A stretch of DNA of 64,000 nt from JAKFWF01 sp031429105. Its GTDB lineage: Bacteria; Pseudomonadota; Alphaproteobacteria; Rhizobiales; Hyphomicrobiaceae. Positions 32,913-40,506 of the stretch are shown piece by piece; the first letter of the stretch is position 1, and each line of letters begins with the position of its first letter. A program made the position numbers and the translations under genes. Where the stretch lies: positions 53,529-117,528 of the forward strand of contig JANOYV010000108.1 in NCBI GenBank assembly GCA_031429105.1. The letters are read 5' to 3'. Under the pieces are notes generated by a model that saw nothing but the letters and a program-made list of their open reading frames with translations, searched no databases and was not told where the DNA came from.

Positions 32913-33641
32913 CTAGTTCTCTCCCCTGTTCCAGCTACCGAGCAGCGGCGTAAGCATCTTTTGTAATCCGCCGATGAGGACGTTGGTCTCTCGTGAGCGC
33001 TCGGTGAGTTCCTTAATCTGGCTGTCTTTAGTTTCGATCTGACTTCGCAGAAAGTCGTTCTCGCGCTCAAGGGATTTCAAATAGCGATCATCCGCTTGAA
33101 TTGGCACCGGACTCCCCTGTTGCAGGTTGGCAGCACCGTCTGGCTGTCCCGCCGCGGCATGACGCGGCAGGTCGGGGTCTGTGGGTGGCGACTGTCGCGG
33201 CATGTCGCTATGAGCGACTGCATCCTTATGTTCAAACAGCGGCGCGACAATGCGCGACATGTCGTGGTTAGTCGGTGTTGGTCGTGCGTCCTGTGTCGCG
33301 GCTGTCGTGTTCGACAATGGCTCAAAAGTTGAAACGACGGGTCGCGACAAGTCGCGTCCTGTCGCGATCTGTCGCGCTTGGGCCTCGAGCTGGCGGAGCT
33401 GCGTGAGATGCATTTCAACTGAGTGTGGCGTGATCAGATATTTAGCGCCGGTGGCGGTAAGTATTTTTTGCGCCGCGAGATGACCTGCCTCGGCGTAGCG
33501 CTGCAAGGTGCGGGGCGTGCGTGGCAGACCAGCATCTTGGTAGAGCTGCACGACATCGTCGATTGTGAGCGTGTACTGATGACTTGGTAAAGTGTCGGAG
33601 TCGGTCGCGACAAGTCGCGGCTGGTCGAGGTGGGGTAGCAT
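32913..33641 (-). CDS. MerR-like DNA-binding protein with repeat-encoded linker and coiled coil
   Basis: A 242-residue protein. Residues 20-75 (LTIDDVVQLYQDAGLPRTPR, TLQRYAEAGHLAA, KYLITPHSVEMHL) form a MerR/excisionase-like winged helix; residues 85-170 are a disordered linker with recurring ATGRDLSRP, TNHDMSRIV, HSDMPRQ and DPDLPRH encoded by decamer cluster D; residues 180-235 (LERENDFLRSQIETKDSQIK) are a coiled coil. Such proteins occur on plasmids and elements of this group; partition or copy control is possible. ATG 33641 is chosen over TTG 33668. Confidence 0.65.
   Translation of the reverse strand: MLPHLDQPRLVATDSDTLPSHQYTLTIDDVVQLYQDAGLPRTPRTLQRYAEAGHLAAQKILTATGAKYLITPHSVEMHLTQLRQLEAQARQIATGRDLSRPVVSTFEPLSNTTAATQDARPTPTNHDMSRIVAPLFEHKDAVAHSDMPRQSPPTDPDLPRHAAAGQPDGAANLQQGSPVPIQADDRYLKSLERENDFLRSQIETKDSQIKELTERSRETNVLIGGLQKMLTPLLGSWNRGEN
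33171..33380. repeat. decamer repeat cluster D (inside coding sequence)
   Basis: GTCG-type units at 33171, 33194, 33204, 33261, 33271, 33281, 33295, 33304, then four perfect consecutive units GTCGCGNNNN at 33341, 33351, 33361 and 33371. It encodes, on the other strand, the linker of the MerR-like protein. Confidence 0.85.
33594..33633. repeat. decamer repeat cluster E
   Basis: Units at 33594, 33604, 33614 and 33624 (GTCGGAGTCG, GTCGCGACAA, GTCGCGGCTG, GTCGAGGTGG), exactly 10 bp apart. It covers the first codons of the MerR-like gene. Confidence 0.8.
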
Positions 33642-33988
33642 CGTTCGAGCATAACATGGTTGTCGCAATGTCCTGGGTTGGACGGACAGCTAAGTGTGGA
33701 CAACAGCCAGTGACGTGGCGTTACCGAACGCGTCATGCGACAACAATGGGCGACTAGCGGCGACAAACATTTGGCTGACGTCGATCCCGGCCGCGAACAC
33801 CGCGCGCATAAACGATGCACTGCCGGTTTGTAACACGACAGAGCAGAAACAATCTTGCAAAAATTTTCAGCAACACGATACGAAGTTGATCGGGCGCCCT
33901 TGAAAAACCGATTTCGCGACCCATCCTCAGGATGCCCATGGGTGCAACCCGGGTGGCATCGCGATGCTCCCTAACAGGAGACATCGTC

Positions 33989-34189
33989 ATGTTGATGCAA
34001 AAGAAGCTCGTGTCGAAGAAGGACCTGCGGACGCTCTACGGCATCCCTTATTCGTTTCAACATATCGCGCGGCTGGAGAAGGTCGGCTTGTTCCCCCAAA
34101 GGGTTCAACTCGGCCCCAACCGAGTCGCCTGGTTATGCATCGAAGTCGAAGACTGGATCGCCAGCCGAATGGCTCGCAGATCTGCCTGA
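33989..34189 (+). CDS. AlpA-family excisionase/regulator
   Basis: A 66-residue protein: LVSKKDLRTLYGIPYSFQHI (helix-turn-helix), RLEKVGLFPQRVQLGPNRVA (wing) and EVEDWIASRMARR. This is the AlpA/MerR-like small excisionase layout; such proteins direct integrase toward excision or activate element genes. ATG 33989 has AGGAG 9 bases upstream; a longer frame from 33932 lacks a ribosome site. It lies 2 kb from the integrase, on the opposite strand. A terminator follows. Confidence 0.8.
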   Translation: MLMQKKLVSKKDLRTLYGIPYSFQHIARLEKVGLFPQRVQLGPNRVAWLCIEVEDWIASRMARRSA

Positions 34190-34203
34190 GCCTGAGCAAC
34201 GAT

Positions 34204-34256
34204 CGCTCCTTTCAAGGAGCGGGGGCCGGGGCGCCAATCCCGGCCCTTGTTGTTTG
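34204..34256 (+). terminator. double hairpin and terminator after the alpA-like gene
   Basis: GCTCCTT/AAGGAGC form a small stem at 34204-34220; then GGGCCGGG/CCCGGCCC form an 8-bp stem with an 8-base loop, followed by TTGTTGTTTG. It starts about 15 bases after the stop. Confidence 0.75.
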
Positions 34257-34289
34257 TGCGTAATTCACCAACTCCATTGATCAACCTCT

Positions 34290-34339
34290 GTCGCCGCTGG
34301 TCGCAACGTGTCGTGCGCCAAAAGCTCTGGTCGCTATGT
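34290..34339. repeat. decamer repeat cluster F
   Basis: Units GTCGCCGCTG, GTCGCAACGT and GTCGTGCGCC at 34290, 34300 and 34310, one diverged unit, then GTCGCTATGT at 34330: five places in the same 10-bp register. It lies in the gene-free stretch 34257-34580. Confidence 0.8.
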
Positions 34340-34580
34340 TCTGCGATGCCCGCCCGTGCCCTGTGGCAATCTCGCAGGAGCATCTGAACACATTCGTGTG
34401 AGCGACGAATTTCCATATTCGGCAGTGTTGATGCATGCGTCTGCGCATTCTGCCATGTTTGAGTTCCGCTGAATTCATCGACTGCTTTTGAGTGTGTGCC
34501 CAACTTGTTATCACACCAGCAGAGCCGCGCCGTCGCGTCAGCTCCAAGTGAACAAGTCCCTCGAAACAAAAGGCCGCGCA

Positions 34581-34832
34581 ATGCGTAATGATTTCGAAGA
34601 CGAGGACCTACAAGCGCTGCGTGAGCGCTTTCGCGAGCGGGTCGCATCCGTATTGATATCAGACACGCCGCAGTCTGGTGTGGCGGCACCGCCGACGGTG
34701 CAATTGAATGTCCGCATTTCAAGCACCACAAAAGCGACGCTGGCCCAATACGCCGAACGCGAGGGTGTGTCGCTCGCTGTGGGGATAGCGCGTGCCGTCG
34801 CGGCGCTTGTCGCGGCTGATCGGAGACTATGA
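34581..34832 (+). CDS. small ribbon-helix-helix-like DNA-binding protein
   Basis: An 83-residue protein. The N-terminus is acidic (MRNDFEDEDLQALRERFRER) and residues 50-80 (TVQLNVRISSTTKATLAQYA, EREGVSLAVGIARAVAALVA) fit a ribbon-helix-helix: a short strand with LNVRIS and two helices. Such proteins are dimeric repressors or partition accessories (CopG/ParG-like). The start ATG 34581 has only AAAGG upstream. The stop is 1 base before the next start, so it is co-expressed with the membrane protein and may regulate it. Confidence 0.6.
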   Translation: MRNDFEDEDLQALRERFRERVASVLISDTPQSGVAAPPTVQLNVRISSTTKATLAQYAEREGVSLAVGIARAVAALVAADRRL

Positions 34833-34833
34833 G

Positions 34834-36042
34834 ATGACGCCGGTCGTACGCTCGGTTGGGGTATTGATGGCTACGGGCTTCATGGCGTTGTCACTGCTGA
34901 TCAATTGGCGCTATGGGGTCAGGCTCGGAAGGGACGGAATTGATCAATGGATTTTCTCGTTTGCAAGCCTGCTCGCGGACGTGGCGAAGGCGGTGACGCC
35001 GTTCTTGATTGTACTGGCCTTGGCGCGCCGCCAATGGCTGTCGGGATTAGTCGGTGCAGCGTTCTGGATGATTTGCACGTGTTACTCTTTGTTGTGCGTC
35101 GCAGGGTTTATGGAAGCCAATCACGCGGTGGTATCCGGCGGCTTGGCTAGTCAGCAAGAAACCGAGGGTCATTTGCGGTCTGACCTTCGGCGTAAGCAGA
35201 ACGAGCGAGAGGCGCTCGGCAGCCTGAGTGCGTCAACCGTTGTGGCTGCGAAGATCTTGCAATCGCAGCAGAACCGCCGGTGGTCTGGGTCACAGCACTG
35301 CGGCCTGCCGCGTGACGCGACGGACAGAACATTCTGCGCTGGCCTTGCTGCGCTGGACGTCGAGCGTGTCCAGGCAAGTGAGGCCGAGCGCTTGGACCGT
35401 GAAGCCGTCTTGCTGCGCCAGCAGATCGCGGCCCTGTCGGGCACGACACAGCTCGACCATGGCGATCCGCGTGTGGCATTTATCAGCCGGTTTGTGAGCT
35501 GGCATAGAACGTCCATCGAAGCGTTTCTGGCCGTGTTACTATTGGCTCTGTTGGAAATCGGCTCGGGGCTTGGGCTTTATATGGCCTTGGGACACGGAAC
35601 GTTGCGACCCGCCAAAGCCAGCATAGGCGTATCCCTTGACGACGCGACAAAGCACGACAGGCGGGCAACTACCCCAGCTGCCACAACAGCGACCGTACCG
35701 GTACGACAAGTCGCGACAGGTCGCGACGCGACAATTGTTAAAACGAGCGGCAAGGCGGACGACGCGCCAAGATCCGGAAGGGCGGGGGCAGTCGAGACTC
35801 CAGCCGTCATGGGGGATGTGGCAAAGTTCGCCCGCGCCTGTTTGCGGCCATCACCGGGTAACGCTATGACGATGGCGGCGCTATATGTGCCCTATAACGC
35901 ATGGTGCCACCACAGTCAGTGCGGGATGTTGGAGCTGGAGACCTTTACAGCGGGGATGATCGCGCTTGCTGAGGCGGTGCCCTTCAAGAAGGCGCACCGC
36001 GCCGACGGCGGTCTGCTGTTGGATTTAGACATCGTCACATGA
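34834..36042 (+). CDS. membrane protein with coiled coil and repeat-encoded linker
   Basis: A 402-residue protein. Membrane segments lie at about residues 5-24, 43-66, 70-96 and, after a coiled coil (QQETEGHLRSDLRRKQNERE), at about 228-252 (TSIEAFLAVLLLALLEIGSG). A disordered linker (270-320) containing VRQVATGRDATIV is encoded by decamer cluster G. The C-terminal 80 residues (FARACLRPSPGNAMTMAALY, ELETFTAGMIALAEAVPFKK) form a small soluble domain resembling the end of primase-like proteins. Similar genes occur beside integrases in related elements. Function unknown. Confidence 0.6.
   Translation: MTPVVRSVGVLMATGFMALSLLINWRYGVRLGRDGIDQWIFSFASLLADVAKAVTPFLIVLALARRQWLSGLVGAAFWMICTCYSLLCVAGFMEANHAVVSGGLASQQETEGHLRSDLRRKQNEREALGSLSASTVVAAKILQSQQNRRWSGSQHCGLPRDATDRTFCAGLAALDVERVQASEAERLDREAVLLRQQIAALSGTTQLDHGDPRVAFISRFVSWHRTSIEAFLAVLLLALLEIGSGLGLYMALGHGTLRPAKASIGVSLDDATKHDRRATTPAATTATVPVRQVATGRDATIVKTSGKADDAPRSGRAGAVETPAVMGDVAKFARACLRPSPGNAMTMAALYVPYNAWCHHSQCGMLELETFTAGMIALAEAVPFKKAHRADGGLLLDLDIVT
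35640..35735. repeat. decamer repeat cluster G (inside coding sequence)
   Basis: CGAC cores at 35645 and 35655, then 35704, 35714 and 35724, each group phased at 10 bp in reverse orientation. It encodes the linker of the membrane protein. Confidence 0.75.
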
Positions 36043-36158
36043 TGACCGTGCTGTCCATCATCGTACCCTTTATTGAGCGTGCGGATGGAGAAAAATGAGC
36101 CGTCGCATTGTAAGATGTCTAACGCCATGCTGACGATGGAAGCGAATGCCGCCGTATC

Positions 36159-37424
36159 CTATGTCCACCGCAAGCCCGTGGGTTTGCAGTCTTGGACAAT
36201 TTCCAATAGCCGCGTTTCCCAGAGCTCCAGTGCGCGAAGTCGGTCGCCCATAAAGTCGAAGGCCGAGTAGACCGTGTTGGCCAGTTGTTGCAGATCACCC
36301 GTATGATGCAACGTGCGACTGCGCAATTCAGTGGGTACACCCATGGCGGCCATCTGATCGTTGATGAGGCCACGAAAATCGTGGAAACGCACGGGAGGGT
36401 CCGGCCATTTCCACGCGCGCCGTAAGGTGGTGATTGCTTTCGACGTGGTCCAGCGCGTAGTGGCGCCAGCAAATAGATGGGTGGCGTCGTCTGCCTGGGC
36501 CAGTGCCGCGTCGATCACCGCGCGCGCCAAGGGAGCCAGGGGGACGGCGTCGTCACGCTTGGGCTTGTTACCCTCGCGCGTGGCCGGGATGAAGAGGCAA
36601 GGAATCGATTGGTCGAGACGAATGTCGCGACACTCGATGCCGGAAACTTCGCTGATGCGCCGGCCGGTGAGAATGGCTAGTTGCAGAACGCGGACTTGCG
36701 CTGGCGTCATAACGTTTGGCGCTTCCGTCCAGAGTTGGCGGAGCTCGGCGTTGGACGGTGGGCGCGATTGTTTGCCGTCAGGATGTTTGATGGGGACGGG
36801 GTTCTCGATGCCGCGACAGGGGTTGCGCTCAAGCCATTCCTGGTCAACGGCCCACTCGCACATACTCGACAGCAACTTGAGCACCTTAGTCGATTGGATG
36901 CCGCGGAAATTGCGCGCCGCGTCCGTTGTCTTGTCGCGCACTTTATCAACAGTCGCTTGCACACGTTTCCGATCGAGCCGAGTTAAGGCTGTTGTGCCCA
37001 CGTGCGGCTCGATGTGCAGCTTGAACAGGTTCTCGTAGCCACGTTTGGTATTGGGAGCGAGGGTACGAGTCCGGCGTTTGCCATTGTGCAGCAGCCAGGT
37101 GTTGAAGCAGTCCGTGACGGTGCGTTCGCCTAGTCTTGCCTCCGGGCGGGTATCGTGGGGGTCGACGCCGTTGACCTGTAGGTTATTCAACAACGCCTTG
37201 GCCTTGCCGGCGACATCCACAAATTCGGTACTTCGTGCATCGTCGGAAATGGTGAACCAGCGTTGGTTAGCCATGGGTTTTGGCCTGTACCGGATGCGCC
37301 AAGCGGCTTTGCCGCCGCCGCGCACGTCGAGATAGAGGCGCTCGTGACGGTCGATGCTGTAAACGGCGGCAGGGCCAGCGATTGCCGTGGCGATGGCGCG
37401 GACGTTGGCGGTGAGTTTTGGCAT
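36159..37424 (-). CDS. int: tyrosine recombinase (integrase) of the element
   Basis: A 421-residue phage-type integrase: an N-terminal arm-binding domain (ERLYLDVRGGGKAAWRIRYR), a core-binding domain (AARNFRGIQSTKVLKLLSSM) and a catalytic domain with TGRRISEV (Arg near 253), the RFHDFRGL box (HxxR near 348), TLHHTGD (second His/Trp position, near 371) and TVYSAFDFMG with the nucleophile Tyr near 383. The start ATG 37424 is chosen by homology of the first residues (MPKLTANVRA); 37511 is the longest frame. It reads away from the tRNA-Arg fragment 300 bp upstream, the usual position next to the attachment site. Confidence 0.92.
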   Translation of the reverse strand: MPKLTANVRAIATAIAGPAAVYSIDRHERLYLDVRGGGKAAWRIRYRPKPMANQRWFTISDDARSTEFVDVAGKAKALLNNLQVNGVDPHDTRPEARLGERTVTDCFNTWLLHNGKRRTRTLAPNTKRGYENLFKLHIEPHVGTTALTRLDRKRVQATVDKVRDKTTDAARNFRGIQSTKVLKLLSSMCEWAVDQEWLERNPCRGIENPVPIKHPDGKQSRPPSNAELRQLWTEAPNVMTPAQVRVLQLAILTGRRISEVSGIECRDIRLDQSIPCLFIPATREGNKPKRDDAVPLAPLARAVIDAALAQADDATHLFAGATTRWTTSKAITTLRRAWKWPDPPVRFHDFRGLINDQMAAMGVPTELRSRTLHHTGDLQQLANTVYSAFDFMGDRLRALELWETRLLEIVQDCKPTGLRWT

Positions 37425-37726
37425 GGTTGGTGAGTTTCTGGGTTGGTCTGGGGGTTGAAAGTTTTGCGGGTCTGGGGGCTCAGCACGACCCACTCCAATG
37501 GTGAAAAACAACTTAAGCTATTGATTTATAGTCAAATATCATAAAATTGAGACATGAAAATGACCACACGCGCCAAAAATCTCGCTGGTGTCTCACAACG
37601 ACAGTTATTTGAGGTGTTGGTATGTTTACAGACGTTTTAAGGATCGATCATTAAAACGTTCAATATCACATTATTAAGCTGCTCGTAGCGACACACTGAG
37701 AATCACAGATTTTCGCTTGTCGAATT
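37425..37726. promoter_or_regulatory. integrase promoter and attachment region with inverted repeat
   Basis: This AT-rich stretch holds no gene. ACGTTTTAA at 37632-37640 and TTAAAACGT at 37651-37659 form a 9-bp inverted repeat with a 10-bp spacer, a plausible binding site for integrase or excisionase close to the crossover. Confidence 0.55.
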
Positions 37727-37771
37727 CTACGAATCTGGGGGTCAGAGGTTCGAATCCTTTCGGGCGCGCCA
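37727..37771 (+). tRNA. 3' fragment of tRNA-Arg(ACG): attachment site of the element
   Basis: From the anticodon loop CTACGAA onward the sequence fits a tRNA exactly: anticodon stem TCTGG, variable GGGTC, T-arm AGAGG-TTCGAAT-CCTTT, acceptor strand CGGGCGC, discriminator G and CCA. The 5' half is missing; what precedes is element DNA. This is the duplicated 3' end left by site-specific integration. The intact tRNA gene should lie at the other end of the element, left of the window. Confidence 0.88.
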
Positions 37772-37835
37772 ATAAAATCTGTGTCCGACCCGGAGACATG
37801 GGTAACAATTTGTACCTAAGACATAGGTTACAACC

Positions 37836-38345
37836 TTGAGCCGGATGGCCGAGACGCCGATCATTTGGTTGGGGCGGCTCGGTTCACGAGAGCCCGGCGC
37901 GCCGGAATGGACGGCGGACTCGCACATCCTTGGGGGCCCAGACCTCCAGCAAAGAGTAGGCATCGAACAAGCCGTGCGTTCCGATGAAGGCGGCAGCATA
38001 GATTTGCCTGCCGTGCAGGTGCCGCAACAAGAATCCAAAGCGCCGACACACGGCGTCAGCGATCTCGCGGCGGCTGACATTGGTAGCGTCGCAAGTTACC
38101 TTGCCGATCAACTTGTCGAACTGTTCGCGCCAACACCGCCCGATGTGCGTGAAGCACAAGCCAAGGCCGAGGCTAAAGCGAAAGCCGGCCGCGAGGCCGA
38201 ACGGCCCGCCCACGAAGACATAGCCGCCGCCGACGAACGCATCATCGAGTCCGCCGTCCGTGCCGTCGAAGACGAGCGTGCTCAACAGGGCGAGGCCTGG
38301 TGGAAGGAGCGCGACAAGGGCAAAGGGTTCGAAAGGGACCAGTAA
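37836..38345 (+). CDS. hypothetical, possible mobilization protein C-terminal relic
   Basis: A 169-codon frame; only the last 90 residues look like protein (YLADQLVELFAPTPPDVREA, then QAKAEAKAKAGREAE and RIIESAVRAVEDERAQQGEA), a charged helix such as ends some relaxases. The first 80 residues are doubtful. A further weak frame (38390-38746, plus) overlaps the ABC transporter gene end and is equally uncertain. The 37.77-38.71 kb interval is best read as relic DNA just outside the attachment site. Confidence 0.3.
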   Translation: MSRMAETPIIWLGRLGSREPGAPEWTADSHILGGPDLQQRVGIEQAVRSDEGGSIDLPAVQVPQQESKAPTHGVSDLAAADIGSVASYLADQLVELFAPTPPDVREAQAKAEAKAKAGREAERPAHEDIAAADERIIESAVRAVEDERAQQGEAWWKERDKGKGFERDQ

Positions 38346-38711
38346 CGGGACCGCTGGACAGGCCGAGCCAGCAGCCCCTCGAAACCCGCATGGCCGCCGA
38401 TCATCGCAATACTGGAATCAACCCCGTTCGCGTTGCCCGCCGTGCCGTCGCATCGATCCACGCAGCGGAACTGCAGAAGCTGGCCGCCACGCAATGTGCC
38501 GCACGACGGCAAACAGTTGGCGCGGTCGATGCAATGCTCCGCGATCGGCATGCAAGCAACATTGGGCTGGTTATTGCCAGGTTTTCCAGTCGACGTGTAG
38601 CGTCGTCATTGATACGCGATTCTGGAGCGCGGGCCGCCACCGCTCAGCAACTTGCGGCAGAAGAAGAAAGCGAACTTGCCCGTCTCGCACGATCAAGGTC
38701 TTGTCGCGATT

Positions 38712-40505
38712 TCAGAGTTCTTCGGGTTGCCGATGGCAGACCATGACGCGGCCCGGACCTAGCGCACGCAGCGGCGGGGCGACGCGATCGCAAGTGTCGG
38801 TGATTCGACGGGGGCAGCGGTCTTCGAAAGCACATCCTGCCGCCGGCCGTCTCGGATTGATCGGTTCACCCGAGCCACGTGCACGACTATGCGATTGCTC
38901 GAGCCAGCCTGGCTTCAATTCCGGCACCGAGGCCAGCAGGAGTTGCGTGTAGGGGTGATGATGCGGGGCCAGGATCGCATTCGCCGGCAACAATTCGGCG
39001 ACACGACCAGCATAGAGGACAAGGATATCGTCGCAGATCGCACGCACGGTCTTGACGTCGTGGCTGATGAACATGGTGGTCAGGCCGATGTCACGTCGCA
39101 ACTCGACAATCAGATCGAGAATCGCGGCCGCGACGACGGTATCGAGGGCTGAGGTGACTTCGTCGCACAACAGCACGTCGGGCTTAGCGGCGAGCGCCCG
39201 GGCAAGATTGACGCGTTGCTTCTGGCCGCCGGAGAGATCGCCGGGCCGTCGCGTGCCGACCGACGACGGCAGATGTGTGAGATCAAGTAGTTCTCGGACA
39301 CGCTTATTGCGCGCCTCGCCCGTAAGCCCGAAGTAAAATGTCAGCGGCCGACCGATGATATCCTCGATCGAAACGCGTGGGTTGAGCGCGGTGTCGGCCA
39401 TCTGGAAGACGATCTGAATGCGCCGCAGCTGATCCTTGCTGCGCTGTGCGATCGTGGCCGGCAGGATCTCACCCGCAAGCTTGACCGAACCGCGCGCCAA
39501 CGGCGACAGGCCGGCAATGACGCGGGCAAGCGTGGATTTGCCGCTGCCGGATTCCCCGATGACGCCGAGCGAGCGCCCTGGCGCTATGGCAAGATCGATA
39601 TCGCGCAAGACAGGGATATGCGGCATGCCTGTGGAATCGAGACCGCCATAGCCAGCGATGAGGCCTGAGACTGTCAGAACTGGCGCTTCAATTGATTGCG
39701 CTGCACCAGTCAAGCGAAGTGCGGGCTCGGCCGCAGCGAGTAGGCTACGGCTATAGTCGTCGACGGGGGCGTGAATCAGTGCGGCCGTCGTGGCCGTTTC
39801 GCGCACTTCGCCGCCGCGCAGGACCGTGATGCTGTCGGCAATTTGAGCGATCACGGCAAGGTCGTGCGTCACGTAGATGCCAGTGGTGTTGCGATCGCGG
39901 ATTGCCGCCTTGAAAGATTTGAGCACGTCGATCTGCGTCGTCACATCGAGAGCTGTGGTCGGTTCGTCAAAGATGACGACTTCGGGGTCGGTTATCAGCG
40001 CCATGGCAGCCATCAGTCGCTGCAGCTGGCCGCCGGACACTTGATGCGGATAGCGCATGCCGATCGTCTCGGGGTTTGGAATGGCTAGCGACTTGAACAC
40101 CGCGATCGCCTTGACCTTGGCATCCGCTTTGCTAGCGATGCCGTGGATAAGTGCGCTTTCGATGACTTGAGCCATGATCGTGCGCGAAGGGTTGAATGCC
40201 GCCGCTGCACTCTGAGCAATGTAGGCGACGCGCCGACCGCGTAGTTTCCTCAAGGCTGGCGCGTCAAGGGCCGTTACCTCGGTGTCGCCGATCCGGACGC
40301 GGCCACCAGAAATGCGGCAGCCAAAACGCGTGTAACCCATGACGGCGAGCGCAATGGTGGTTTTGCCGGAGCCAGATTCACCGATCAAGCCCATGACCTG
40401 GCCGCGCGCCACGGCGAAGCTTACGCCCTTGACGAGTTCGACGTCCGACCCGTTCGCTTGGCGCGCGGTGACATGCAAGTCGGTGACTTCGATCAGCGCG
40501 CTCAC
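38712..40505 (-). CDS. oligopeptide-type ABC transporter, fused double ATPase
   Basis: A 597-residue protein with two complete ABC domains, equivalent to DppD and DppF in one chain. Domain 1: GLIGESGSGKTT (Walker A, about 41-48), VSGGQLQRL (signature), VVIFDEPTTALD (Walker B). Domain 2: GVIGESGSGKST (about 318-325), LSGGQKQRV, VLLCDEVTSALD (note V for the usual P). The C-terminus carries the Cys-rich CAFEDRCPRRITDTC motif of the peptide/nickel ATPase family. It energises uptake by the permeases encoded next to it (40507-42272). The stop is at the left edge of the chromosomal part. Confidence 0.92.
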   Translation of the reverse strand: MSALIEVTDLHVTARQANGSDVELVKGVSFAVARGQVMGLIGESGSGKTTIALAVMGYTRFGCRISGGRVRIGDTEVTALDAPALRKLRGRRVAYIAQSAAAAFNPSRTIMAQVIESALIHGIASKADAKVKAIAVFKSLAIPNPETIGMRYPHQVSGGQLQRLMAAMALITDPEVVIFDEPTTALDVTTQIDVLKSFKAAIRDRNTTGIYVTHDLAVIAQIADSITVLRGGEVRETATTAALIHAPVDDYSRSLLAAAEPALRLTGAAQSIEAPVLTVSGLIAGYGGLDSTGMPHIPVLRDIDLAIAPGRSLGVIGESGSGKSTLARVIAGLSPLARGSVKLAGEILPATIAQRSKDQLRRIQIVFQMADTALNPRVSIEDIIGRPLTFYFGLTGEARNKRVRELLDLTHLPSSVGTRRPGDLSGGQKQRVNLARALAAKPDVLLCDEVTSALDTVVAAAILDLIVELRRDIGLTTMFISHDVKTVRAICDDILVLYAGRVAELLPANAILAPHHHPYTQLLLASVPELKPGWLEQSHSRARGSGEPINPRRPAAGCAFEDRCPRRITDTCDRVAPPLRALGPGRVMVCHRQPEEL

Positions 40506-40506
40506 A

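Noticed and set aside
33171..33380. Possible CRISPR array
   Set aside because: The repeated unit is only 10 bp with 4-6 fixed bases and no unique spacers; no cas genes are present.
37681..37771. A complete tRNA gene
   Set aside because: Only the part from the anticodon loop to CCA fits; bases before it cannot form the D-arm, the 5' anticodon strand or the acceptor partner.
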